Assembly (NCBI GenBank): GCA_023653785.1
Contig: JAMKCH010088182.1
Span: 248,001-312,000 of the forward strand
Reading direction: 5' to 3'
Length of the DNA stretch: 64,000 bases
DNA from: Ophioderma brevispina
Lineage: Eukaryota > Echinodermata > Ophiuroidea > Amphilepidida > Ophiodermatidae
Position numbers and translations under genes: made by a program. Below the pieces are notes generated by a model that worked only from the letters and a program-made list of their open reading frames with translations, did not search any database and had not been told where the DNA came from. Positions 25,970-37,697 of the stretch are shown one piece after another (the stretch's first letter is position 1; each line of letters starts with the position of its first letter).

Positions 25970-26652
25970 AATGTTGTGTTTGTAGTGGCGATCTTTTAAG
26001 ACAATTTAAGAATTAGGTGTTGCAATTTTTTATAATACATAGATCACGAAATGCAGTTTTATGACTTTCACATACAATTTTACATTAAATCTAGCTTCTA
26101 ATTTTGACAGCGAGGTAACAATTTGCCAGTCTGACGTGGTAAAATTGGCCATTATGTATAAGCATCATGCCTCGAGACTGGTGACAAAATGTTAATTCTT
26201 TTATAAAATATTATATTTGATGAGATTTTTTCTGTTTGTAACTAGCAAAACGAACGTGACCTTTGTTTTAAGATCCTAATAAAACAAATAACTGATCCCA
26301 CTCCCATTCCTGGACCTTGAAACATGAAAAACTGTTTGGAATTTCTCGAAAACTTTGCGAGAGTTTATCTTCCAGTTAGAAGAGTCCATGCAGGGCTGCC
26401 GGAAAACCAGCGAAAATCCACCTTAACCTGCTGGGTCATGTCAGACGATATGGATGCTCAGGGGTCATTTTTCATTCCATGTTATCTCAAATATTTCAGA
26501 ATCGATGGATTTCCATGACGACACTCGAAATCAACTATATCCTATATAGCATCTGCCAGAAAGGGTTAAGAACGAATTATCTGGCATAGTTAGCATCATT
26601 ATTACTTCACTTTTTTCCGGAGACGAGCCTCTGCATTCATTACATGCATTGA
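25970..26652. repeat. Direct duplication P, copy 1 (683 bp)
   Basis: It begins AATGTTGTG and ends GCATTGAT. It is nearly identical to 26674-27390, apart from many 1-2 base indels and a 26-base stretch present only in copy 2 (near 27247-27272). A short open frame (26324-26518) is repeated with shifts in copy 2; it encodes nothing recognisable and looks like chance. Confidence 0.9.
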
Positions 26653-26673
26653 TTTTTTTTTTTTTTTTTTTTT
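26653..26673. repeat. T21 run at the duplication junction
   Basis: Exactly 21 T separate copy 1 from copy 2 of duplication P. The T run is absent at the far side of copy 2 and before copy 1. Confidence 0.9.
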
Positions 26674-27390
26674 AATGTTGTGGTTGATATTGGCGATCTT
26701 TAGACAATTTAAGAATTAGGTGTTGCAATGTTGTTTATAATACATAGATCAGGAAATGCTCAGTGTTTTACTTTCACAAGACAATTTTACATTAAATCTA
26801 GCTTCTAATTTTGACAGCGAGGTAACAATTTACCAGTCTGACGTGGTAAAATTGGCCCATTATGTATAAGCATTCAGGCCTCGAGACTGGGTGACAAAAT
26901 GTTAATTCTTTCTAAAATATTATATTTGTGAGATTTTTTCTGTTGTAACTAGCAAAACGAACGTGACCTTTGTTTTAAGATCCTAATAGAACCAATAACT
27001 GATTCCCACTCACCATATCCTGGACTCTTGAAACATGAAAAACTGTTTGGAATTCTCGAAAACTTTGCGAGAGTTTATCTTCCAGTTAGAAGAGTCCATG
27101 CAGGCTTGCCGGAAAACCAGCGAAATATCCACCTTAACCTGCTGGGTCATGTCAGACGATATGGATGCTCAGGGGTCATTTTTCATTCCATGTTATCTCA
27201 AATATTTCAGAATCGATGGATTTCCATGACCACACTCGAAATCAACTTCTCAAAAGCTATAGACTTATGTGTTATATCCTATATAGCATCTGCCAGAAAG
27301 GGTTAAGAACGAATTATCTGGCATAGTTAGCATCATTATTACTTCACTTTTTTCCGGAGACGAGCCTCTGCATTCATTACATGCATTGAT
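26674..27390. repeat. Direct duplication P, copy 2 (717 bp)
   Basis: It starts at AATGTTGTG directly after the T21 and ends at GCATTGAT at 27390. Differences from copy 1 are mainly single-base insertions or deletions, plus the 26-base insertion. This error profile resembles either allelic drift or uncorrected long reads. Confidence 0.9.
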
Positions 27391-30300
27391 TTGGATACAC
27401 AAAGGTCGCAATAATGGAAATAGAAAGATATGACTTAATTAAATGCGTGATATTCATTAGTGTCGCAAAAAGTGCCCCTTTAGCCTTCCGATGATTCCTG
27501 AGGATAAATCGAACCTTTTAATCGAGCTACACAATTAATCCAGTGATGTCGGCTTGTTTTACGGAACCGATGCATGATATACAATTCTAAAGCTGCAATT
27601 GAAACGACTTCGACGAGGTCTCAAGCTATTCTCAATGTTAATCGAACAAGATAAAACTCCAATCGTTGGCCTACATTAACCCTGATATGTATTTCCTTCT
27701 TTAAAAAATTATTGATATCCAAAGTACTATTTAATTGCACATATCTTCACGTTCAAAGGAATCGTGTATGATATTAGTACTTGTACGTGTTGCACACAAA
27801 CCAAACCTGGTATTTTGTACTTGCATTGTCATAACAAAGGTAACCTCAAGTTTAATCCTAAATCTAACCATACCCATTTCCTAACCCTAAACATATCCCT
27901 ATAAATTAACTCTAAACCTTTATCCTCGGTCTATACCTATAAATTGAAAACACCATTTTGCATAGAGACTCGGAAACTTACTCGCGGTTAGTGTTCACTG
28001 AATCGCATAAATTACTTTTAATTTTAACTCATAAATTAGTTCTACCACTACGGTAACCAGTCAGTTCCACGCCAGATCATTTACACCTATCCCTGAAAAT
28101 GTATAATACATGAGGCAAAACTAGAATTCCTGCGCAAACTCAGTACACTACTTTCTTTGTCAAAATAGATTACTATTAGGCAAGGAAAGTTCTTGTACTT
28201 TATTGATCTAAATTTATGACATCATAAGTTATTTATGAGTATTATTTTTTAGAATATAGCTTTGGATGCCTGAGATATGTTGACGTTTGCAGTAATGTAA
28301 AATTCGGTCAATAGTCACGAACTTTCCACTTAAATACGTACAAAATGATCAAAAGTGTAATGCCAATCTTCAGCAATCAGTTTTATTAAAGTTTTACGTT
28401 CATCATTTCTAAATGGCATTACGATATTTTATGCGTCTGGGTTACTTGAACATTTATAGTCGAGCAGAGTGATTTTAAGAATTGTCAGAAAATGGAATTT
28501 GATACTAACCACTCTCGTAATCAAAAATCACGGTGTGAATGTAGAGATCTATAGTGCTAAGCATGCAACGCGTCTTCAAATGGGGAATGTGCTATAATTG
28601 ACACCTGCACGTGTACGTGGTGACTTGAATTCACTAGACAGGGTTTGATGCCATGCGCGAGGCGCGTGCTTGTACTTGGAATGTATAATAACCTTTATTC
28701 ATGGATCGATCGACAAAAGAAGTCCGCGTTTCAGTCGCGTACAAGTACACGAACATCGCATATAGCACCTAAACCTGCTTATACTATCGTGATTTGCATA
28801 CTGACCTAAAAAAAACCGTATTTCTGGAACAGAGTACGACGTGTGGTATTCCCGTTTGGCCAGATGTTGAGAAATGTTGTTCTGCACACAATTATTTGAC
28901 CAATTTGACAATATATTGTGGGCCTGAGATGTTTGAACATTTATCGTAGAGTTAAATAAAAGTCGTCCAATGTTTTTTGCCATGCATGTTTTAACCAGTA
29001 TTCATTTTAAAAATGAATTTAAATTTATTTACTATATCTTGACAGCAATCGCTGAGGTGCTGGTTTTGTAACAGGTAGTTATATTGATTTCAAATGTTCT
29101 AGGTACTTTCAGAAATCATAGCAGTTTAAATCCCCAGAGCAGAAACAGGGCATTTAAATTCAAAATGAAAAAAAATAAGTTGTAAGTTTAGGTCATTTGC
29201 ACGGAAAACAGGGGACTGAATGTTACCATACAGATTGATCCAGTGAACTGAAATATTGTCTGAAGTTCGCGAAGTATCTGACAAACAGATCGGAAAACGC
29301 AATTTAAAATATTTCTATAAAGTATTATTAAACCAATTTTCGCAGTTAAATTATTATTGGGGTAAAAATTTGCAATTTTCAAGTGTCATATGTTTCCCAA
29401 AGACCTCAAGGTGTTCCACCACCACGCGAATTCCTACCATTCCTAGAGCTCAGTGGAATCCAGGCATCCTTATACTTAATAAAAGTAAATGAAAGCACAA
29501 TACATCACATAAAAGAGAACATTTTACTTGTTATAGAAAACATAATTTATTTTAGATAAAATCCTTTGTTATCTTTTTTTTATGTTCTATAAGCAATAAA
29601 ACAGCTAATCATCGCAAGAGGTTGGCAATCTAATTCTCAGCAATATGCTACAAGTATACATTATTTGGATAGTCGTCCACGATTTTTTGTGGACCAACAA
29701 CGATTTTTTTTTGTGTGTTGTCAGATTTTTTCGTCGTTAGTCATAAACATATGGGGACATTTTCGAATATTATTTTAGACAAGACAATAAGACCAGGAAA
29801 ATCCCAAATCACGAAGAGGAAATGATAGGAAAGAGCTGACCCTCGAGCACCAAAGCTAGTGATAATCCGTGTAGTTCTCGCAAAAATACGAAAAACTGTT
29901 AAAGGTCACCTCCCTGGCGAAACCAAGACAGTTTAAAGGAGATTTGCAATAAATCTGACAGAATTAACAGTACGGTGGAAAATGTTGACCGAGCGTCTGC
30001 GATACCTCACCCGTATCATTCTTTTCTCTGAATTATTTTTTGCGACTTGCTTCAGACGGATTAACTTTAGTTTGGCTGTTTTAGCTTTATTTATACGTTT
30101 TTATTATAAATTAACACTTTCTTCGCTCTTTTAAGAAATCTTGAAAGTAATCCGTATCACATGCAAATACCCCGCCAATACATTGATGATTTATGCAACC
30201 AATATCGCTTTTGATAGCTATACTGCCATGGGCTAAAATTTGTTTCTGATACAAAACCAAATATGCAAAGGAAATGAGGTGAAATCGCCAGAATTTGTTT

Positions 30301-30410
30301 TGTTTGTATTCTGTGTTATAGGTCGGTGATATATTTAAGTTGTCAAAATTAATATATGCTTTCATTAATCATAACAAAGACGTTCAAAATATTTTTTATT
30401 TCTTTTTAAT
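27391..30410. other. AT-rich non-coding DNA, nothing recognised
   Basis: Short frames only. CTAACCCTAAAC at about 27882 is an isolated word and not a telomeric array. T-rich runs lie near 29575 and 29705. Confidence 0.5.
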
Positions 30411-31810
30411 ATAGGAATGATTACCGTTGGATTTTCTTATGATTTACATTTTCTTGTCGTGACTTATTTTAACCTTTGCTGGCTCTTTACGCAATCTGAA
30501 TTCTCATGATGTCATTGTCAAGTTAGGAGAGATTCTATCTTTATCTCTGGATTCAGTGAAGCGTATTGTCGTAACTGCCTCACCAAGCAAACTGTTTAAA
30601 CATAAAACAAATCTAGCCAATGAGCGAAAGAGTAATACTACAAAGTGTTTCTAGAATTATTTCCTTTTGCATAACATGATACTGTCTACTGATGATGATA
30701 TACAAGACTCTCCAAAATTACCTTGAAAGCAGGCTGCTATTTACTCGCTCCTATTCGAGCTAGCGTGAGTGATTGACATGGGGTTAAAGTAAGGTGCCCA
30801 GCAACATTAACGGAATAAACACAGCGGCAGGCAAATGGTGGATTAGAAGGAAGGGGATGGAGGATGTCAAGACATCAGGATGCTCGCGCGAGAGATCAGC
30901 GAGCCCGGTCCTCAGGTTGATTAATACTACAGGAGTACTGAGCTCCACCCCCAAACAGCCCAATATGTGCATGCAAAAGAGAATTAAGGTCATGCAGTTC
31001 GCGCCTCCATTCTCCGATCGCTACAAGAGATGTATACGTACTTGTATAATCGCAACAGAATTCCCTTTACTTATTTTTAAAGTTTTTCGGATGCAAGTAA
31101 TGCAAGTAATGCAAGATTGGCAACTGTATGTGAGATAGGCGAAACACACGGTGGTCACTTGTTGGAATTTTAGGTCCGTATGCACAAAACGTTACACCAG
31201 GTTTAAAGGTAGATCTGGTCTAAGTCAAAATTAGTTTTGTCCAAAATTGATAGTTAGTCACACTTTCTTCGTAAAGTAACTAGCAAATTTTAAAGATTAA
31301 AATGCAAATTTCAAAATAAATACAAAAAATCTCACGTCTGTGTAAAGGAAAATGTCTTTTCTGGTGGGACCTTAAGTTTTAAATGTCTGCTTACACTGGT
31401 TTTAAAACATACCTGGGAATAAAAGGAACATTCTGCCAATCGATTACTAAATAATAAAGTGCTTCTGTTTGGTGGATTTGGTCAACATAATTGTTGTCAA
31501 GATTTGAGATACTTTTTTTGCGAATACTAAGTATCGATTTAATTCATATTAATTATTAGAAATAAAGCTTTTGGCAACGCGTTGCTTTCATTTTCCTTCC
31601 AAAAGCAGCGAGCTGCCAAAGCTTTATTTCTATTGGCTGACTAAGCAACGCATTACTTTAGTATACGTGCCATAAAAAATAATATGATGATGGTGGATTC
31701 GTACGCGTTTCCCTATCCGCCCAGCCAATCATTCAGTTCTGCTAAAACTCTAAAATAAGGATCCTTAACTTTACATTTAAATGTATTTTTCCCGTTTCGA
31801 CTCAGATTAA
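30411..31810. repeat. Tandem duplication Q, copy 1 (1.40 kb)
   Basis: It runs from ATAGGAATGATTACCGTTGG to CGACTCAGATTAA. The same sequence begins again at 31811 with no spacer. The copies agree along their length but differ by many small indels, such as GTTAAAGTAAGGTG versus GTTAAGTAGGTG. No gene is recognised inside; the frames at 30784-31138 on both strands are not conserved in phase in copy 2. Confidence 0.9.
31558..31631. repeat. Hairpin with GGCAACGCGTTGC core (in copy 1)
   Basis: AGAAATAAAGCTTTTGGCAA plus CGCGTTGCTTT pairs with AAAAGCAGCGAGCTGCCAAA plus GCTTTATTTCT across a short loop, with arms of about 30 bases. It is repeated at 34331-34403 in copy 2. The core word is shared with the element at 23731-24035. 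Confidence 0.75.
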
Positions 31811-32399
31811 ATAGGAATGATTACCGTTGGATTTTCATATGATTACATTTTCTTGTCGTGACTTATTTTAACCTTGATGGCTCTTTACGCAATCTAGGAC
31901 TTCTCATGAATGTCATTGTCAAGTTAGGAGAGATTCTATCTTTATCTCTGGATTCAGTGAAGCGTATTGGTCGTAAACTGCTCTACAAGCAAACTGTTTA
32001 AACATTCAAAACAAATCTAGCCAATGAGCGAACGAGTAATACTACAAAGTGTTTCTAGAAATTATTTCCTTTTGCATAAAATGATAATGGTCTACTGATG
32101 ATGATATACAAGACTAACAAAATTACCTGAAAGGAGGACTGCTATTTACTCGCTCTATTCGAGCTTAGCGTGAGCTGATTGACATGGGGTTAAGTAGGTG
32201 CCCAGCCAACATTAACCGGAATAAACACAGCGGCAGGCAAAGGGTGGATTAGAAGGAAGGGGATGGAGGATGTCAAGACATCAGCGATGCTCGCGGAGAG
32301 ATCAGCGAGCCCGTCCTAGCGTTGATTCATCACTACAGGAGTACTGAGCTCACCCCCAAAAGCCCAATATGTGCATGACAAAGAGAAATAGGAGTCAAT

Positions 32400-32420
32400 G
32401 TGCTTCTTCTGAAGAAGCAC
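32400..32420. repeat. Perfect 21-base palindrome
   Basis: Ten bases, GTGCTTCTTC, then T, then the exact complement GAAGAAGCAC, near the left end of the insertion. It can form a tight stem and may be a terminal structure of the element. Confidence 0.85.
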
Positions 32421-32529
32421 TAAAGTCAGCATGCAATGTTTCCTAGGACCTTTGAGCCACACCTAGTGAACACCTGTTAATTGAAACGGAGGGTTTAGTT
32501 TGAGTAAGTAAGGCGGAAGAGTAATTTAC

Positions 32530-33640
32530 AGATTTTCCAAGAATGCCCCTTTAATTCAGTGTATATTGAATTGATAACTGTGTGTCTGTATGCTACACCC
32601 CATATAGGACTTGGTCAGAGTTTATAATGGCGACGGACATTTTTGACCACAATTGGTGATCATAGCACTAGATTGAGAATGAAGGAATTTCTGAATTTCA
32701 AAGAATACTCCTTTAATACAGCCAACATTGTCTTTCACCTCCATCTTGTGTACAACAACATTGGTGATCATAGCATAGATTGAGCAATGAAGGAATTTCT
32801 GAATTTTCAAAGAATACTCCTTTCAGCCAACATTGTCTTTCACCCCATCTGTGTACCACTCTATATGATCCTTGAGTCAGAAATTCTTCTAATTTAAGTG
32901 ATCATAGCATTTAATTTTGTGAGAGCCCAAAGCAGCAATTTATAGAGTTGATAGAGAGTGCCCCTTTAATCGGCCATACATTACCTTTGACCCCAATGTG
33001 TTTACACCCTTATGGGTCTCATGTGTCAGGGTTCTTCGGACCAACTTTGGTGATCATAGCACTTATTTGAGCAGAAATGGATTTATAGATTTTTTCAATT
33101 TCAAAGAAATCCCCTTTAATTCGGCCTACACGTCTTTCACCTCAATCTGTGTACACCCATATGGGCCCTGGGTTAATGGTTCTTCTGACTGAAATTTGTG
33201 ACCATATCAATTGATTATGGCAGAAGAAGAATTAATAGTTTTTCAAAGAATGCCCCTTTAATCGCCTACCATTGCTGTAACCCCCAATCTGTTGTACACC
33301 CTAGATGGGCCTGGGTTAATGGTCTCTTCTGACTGAAATTTGTGACCATAGCAATTGATTTCATGGCATAAGTAGGAATTTATAGTTTTCAAAGAATGCC
33401 CCTTTAATCGGCCTACATTGCCTTTCCACCCCAATCTGTGTACCCCTATATGGGCCATGGGTTAATGGTTCTTATGACTGAAATTTGCTGACCATAGCAA
33501 TTGATTTATGGCAGAAGATGGAAATTTATAGATTTTCAAAGAATGCCCCGTTAATCGGCATGCATGAAATTTGTCACAAATCTGGGTACCACATATATAA
33601 CGCTTGGTCCAGTGGTTCTTCAGAAAAAGTTTGGTTGGAA
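32530..33640. repeat. Minisatellite, about eight units of about 145 bp
   Basis: Units start at about 32530, 32703, 32811, 32958, 33106, 33248, 33394 and 33541. Each begins near GAATGCCCCTTTAAT and contains a CACC-CAATCTGTGTACACC part, a TATGGG part, a GACCATAGCAATTGATT part and an ATTTATAG-TTTTCAAA part. The fifth to seventh units are closest to each other. The first three are more diverged and the second is short. The last unit decays into unrelated sequence. Confidence 0.9.
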
Positions 33641-33689
33641 ATCCGGCCCACCCATCGTTTGGTTAGGAGGAGAGAAAGCATTTTAAGGA

Positions 33690-33733
33690 GCGTTGGAAAG
33701 AAAGAAAGGGAAAGAAGGAAAGAAAGAAAGAAC
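33690..33733. repeat. (GAAA)n microsatellite
   Basis: A purine tract of GAAA/GGAAA units near the right end of the insertion. Confidence 0.85.
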
Positions 33734-34330
33734 GCCTAGGAGCACAATATGTCAGCTGTGATACGCACGCTGACATAATAAGGTCATGCAGTTCGCCGAC
33801 TCCATTCTCCGATCGCTACAAGAGATGATACGTACTTGTATCATCGCAAGTTAAAGTTTTTCGATGCATGTAATGCAAGTATCAATATGAAACTTATATA
33901 TGGGAGATAGGCGAAACACACGGTGGTCACTTGTTGGAATTTTAGGTCCGTATGCACAAAACGTTAAACCAGGTTTAAAGGTAGATCTGGTATAAGTCAA
34001 AATTAGTTTTGTCAAAAATTGATAGTAGTGCACACGTTCTTCGTTAAAGTAACTGGCAAATTTTAAAGATAAAATAAGCAAATTTCAAAATAAATACAAA
34101 AAAATCTCACGTCTGTATAAAGGAAAATGTCTTTTCGGGTGGGACTGATTAGTTTTAAATGCACTGCTTACACTGGTTTTATAACATACATGGGAATAAA
34201 AGGAACATTCTGCCAATCGATTACTAAATAATAAATGTGTCTGTTGGCTGGATTTGGTAAAATAATTGTTGTTCAAGAGTGAGATACTTTTTTGCGAATA
34301 CTAAGTATCGATTTAATTCATATTAATTAT

Positions 34331-34403
34331 TAGAAATAAAGCTTTGGCAACGCGTTGCTTTCATTTTCCTTCCAAAAGCAGCGAGTTGCCAAAAGCTTAT
34401 TTT
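34331..34403. repeat. Hairpin with GGCAACGCGTTGC core (in copy 2)
   Basis: Duplicate of the hairpin at 31558-31631, with a few base changes (GAGTTGCC in place of GAGCTGCC). Confidence 0.75.
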
Positions 34404-34586
34404 TATTGGCTGACTAAGCAACGCATTACTTTAGTATACGTGCCATAAAAAAATAATATGATGATGGTGGATTCGTACGCGTTTCCCTATCCGCCCAGCC
34501 AATCATTCAGTTCTGCCTAAACTCTAAAATAAGGATCCTTAACTTTACATTTAAATGTATTTTTCCCGTTTCGACTCAGATTAAAT

Positions 34587-37045
34587 AACGAAAGAATGCA
34601 TGAACGTGTGGGTTTAGTTACAATTCTTTCAGGTACTTGAAATTTTCCCAACGTTAGGCCTAGTACATTTAAGGCCCAATTTAATCCATATACACATTCA
34701 CTTCCAGAGGAAGCACGGTTACTCCTCTCTCCCTTCTTTTAACGAGCATGAATAGCCGTCATCCGTTCTACTTAGTACAGACGACTGCTTTGAGGTTATT
34801 TGTTAATAGACCTCTCTTTTATAATTAATGATGCAGCTATAAGTCAGGTGTCATATTGCGTTGTCCGTGTTAGCGTCGTGCTGGTTTGCCGCGTTTACCA
34901 AGTAACTTATTATTATTTATTTCATTTGCAATTTTCTCTATTCCGCCCGAGTTCGTGTCAAACATAATCGAATAGAAATGGAAAAGCTGTTGCCAACTGC
35001 TTTTTAAAGGTATTAATAAATATTTGGGAACTTCAACAAGCGTTTATTACTGGGAATGTCAATAATTAGAAAGATCATGGAATGCCACTTGTCCGTCAAT
35101 TTGTTTTCAATTAATCAATTAATCGATTGGTTAGGGGAAAACTCATTCTGATGTGCAAATAGTCGTCCGTTTCAGATCGTATTATACCCCATATTACATC
35201 TGTTACATCGATCTTACTAGAGCAAAATCTGGCATTTAAGTTATCAAATGAACCCATGGTACAAACATCGACATATTTGAAGAGGTTTGCGCACAGTGTG
35301 GACCACAAAGCAAGAATGACAAAAATATCAATGAATTTGAAATTTCTCCAAGCATTTTCTGTTAATTCACATGGTAAAATAATTTGTCAAACAATAATTA
35401 TCTCTATTGAATAAACGAGTTCAAACGTTAAACACAAATGCCAAACTTCCAAAACGTAGGTTTTGAAATTCTGAAACCAGGGCGCTTCTTAAACACTCTA
35501 ACCATCCAAACTATAAACATAAAACTTTAAAAGATGCTTAAAAACAGCAGAAGGTATTTAAAGAAGTGTTTAATTTCTAAAACATGTGTTTATATTGCAT
35601 GTACCACATAGTGCAAACATACACCATAGGATTTACGAGCAAATTTAGCGATGAACACCCTACGAAACCGTAAGCATGTGTGTATACCAATGTGGTAGGT
35701 ATCCTCAAGTGAATTGAGACCTCACGTACACCATCTCTGGTGGTTTAAAAGAACGGTATCATGACCACTTGCTCTGATCATATCAACTCAAGCTGATTTC
35801 AAATATGATATACACACCGAAAATGCACGAGTCTTGTGTTTATTTTTGCTGCAACGGACCTTGACTCCAATCAATCCCGGGATCAATCCACGTTATATGT
35901 CCGCTAAGGATTCCCGCTAAAACGTAACAATAAGCCAAAGGGTATTTAATACTTGGCACGAACAAGTCGACCTCAACCCCAGCGCAGTATGTTTTTACCA
36001 AGAAATCAATATTAATCACTTTGATAATTGAAATCAGCGTTGGACGCACAAATGAGTTGATATTTGCTTAATCACTAATGATAGCTTCTGACTTCTAAAC
36101 ATTTACATAAATTCACTCATACAATGCCATTTGCTCTTTCGTTAAAGCTGCAACAGACTTGAAACACAATAGCATTGGTATTATTATCTTGAAAATGGCA
36201 ATTGGTCCTACAAGAATCGTATAAATTAGTCAAAGCAAAGTAAATTCTCACCTGGAACAAATTGCAACAAAATTAGAATTACCACAACAGTATGAGCACC
36301 ATACTGCAATTCGGACAAAATCTTTGACACAGAATGATTGACACAGTGGTAAATTTAAGATCAAGAAAAATGTGTTAAAATGTACACCAATGTATTGTTA
36401 AAGGATGCTAAAACATTATTGCGTGCAGCAATATAACCGCCATCCATCTCTGCATTACATTCGGTATATTTACCAAACGTTACTCTGTTTACCTCTGATT
36501 TTAATGTGAACATGATATCATTTTTGAGATAATACTTAAAGACCGAGGTAGTCCAACAAAAAATTCAAACATAAGGAAATGAATCCACGCTTCAGTCGCT
36601 TCCATTTCTTTGAAAAACAGTTGGGATTCATTTAATGACTGCTATCTAGTGGCAGTGGCGTCACTGTCACCTTTCATTGTGCATCTGGCACGCTTTTTAG
36701 CAGATATTGAAAACACATGGTACGTAAGAAGCAAGCTGGCATACCACTGCTTTGTTGTTTTTCTATTGTATAGACACTTGATCTAACAGGTGCAAGATAA
36801 ATTCATACCGCAGCTGTATGTAGCAGTCAAGGGAAAACACCTGCAAGGGAATTTAGTTTATTACCAGCAAAATCTGGAATTATGTACATTCTAATCATGT
36901 AAATTGTTTCCAAGTAAGTTAAGAGGATTGTAGAATGGGATCATATCAGTATAATTACAATGTATTTGAATATTCCTTTTCTTGCTGAAATCGTTCTTTA
37001 AGAAATACTCCGAGAGTTAAGGCAGCTTCTTTTTTTATGGAAGCA
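34587..37045. other. AT-rich non-coding DNA, nothing recognised
   Basis: Short frames only; no repeat pair, RNA gene or element end that I can support. Confidence 0.5.
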
Positions 37046-37132
37046 GTGTCTTTGTTTCCTTTTGTTTATTTGATTTGGTTTTGATTTCTTGTTTTGTTTT
37101 CTTGTTTTGGTTTGTTTGTTTTATTTGTTCTC
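37046..37132. repeat. TTTG-rich low-complexity tract
   Basis: About 85 bases of TTTG, TTTTG and GATTT words. Its translation on either strand is compositional. Confidence 0.75.
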
Positions 37133-37210
37133 TACGATTTTTGAGTAAGATGGTAAACATGTTGGAAAGATCACGTATTCCTTTCATCAGAGAAAAAACC
37201 CTCTCACAGA

Positions 37211-37409
37211 CTATTCGCACATCACGTGTTAATTGTTTAATTAAAATTAAACTATTAATATCCTAAACAAAGTGAAAAGCATGAAAGATAATGAAGGTAA
37301 ACAAGCAAAGCTTATTGTCTACTATTCGCATAGTATGTGTTAATTGTTTAATTGAACATAAACAATTATATCCTGAGCTAAATGGAAACTCTGAAAGATA
37401 ATGAAGGTA
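37211..37409. repeat. Imperfect direct repeat, two units, period 111
   Basis: CTATTCGCA, then GTGTTAATTGTTTAATT, then a TATCCT word, then GAAAGATAATGAAGGTA appear in the same order at 37211-37299 and 37322-37409. The units have diverged clearly, so this is an older local duplication than the ones with poly-T junctions. Confidence 0.75.
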
Positions 37410-37697
37410 TTATGAGCTTCATTAGAATTCCGATACGGGCATAGTTAATTTTCTGAAGTGCGACGAGGAACAGGTTGAAGAGTGATTTATTTATTTACCT
37501 TCCAGCTGTAACTAACACTCGCCTATCCCTGCCTTTCAACACCCAACATATCTTCAATGTAGCTCAGTGTGGTTGATCATACAGTCATTGAACTTACTCC
37601 AAGATTAATAATCAACACGTTCTCCAAGAAAAACACAATATCCACTTTCAAAACAATGAAAAATAAAATATCTTTAAAAATATTATTTTACAATACC

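Larger units (their letters stand above)
32393..33776. mobile_element. Insertion carrying a minisatellite, in copy 2 only (about 1.38 kb)
   Basis: Comparison with the uninterrupted copy 1 fixes the ends. Copy 1 reads GAGAATTAAGGTCATG; copy 2 has AAATAGG, then the insertion, then AATAAGGTCATG. AAATAGG / AATAAGG is a likely 7-base target duplication. The ends carry related words in inverse orientation: AGTCA(AT)GTGC and AGTCAGCATGC on the left, GCACGCTGACAT on the right. Inside are a 21-base palindrome, about eight tandem units and a GAAA tract. It has no transposase. It fits a non-autonomous DNA element with an internal satellite. Confidence 0.7.
31811..34586. repeat. Tandem duplication Q, copy 2 (2.78 kb including insertion)
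   Basis: It matches copy 1 from 31811 to about 32392 and again from about 33777 to 34586, and ends at GACTCAGATTAA. The extra 1.38 kb between those parts is a separate insertion listed below. Apart from it, the copies are collinear and similar, differing mainly by small indels. Confidence 0.9.

Noticed and set aside
27860..27940. Telomere-like CTAACCCTAAAC
   Set aside because: A single pair of related words in an irregular C/T/A-rich stretch, not an array.
32530..33640. A CRISPR-like array of regularly spaced repeats
   Set aside because: Units are about 145 bp and repeat along their whole length with no unique spacers, in a eukaryotic repeat setting; it is a minisatellite.
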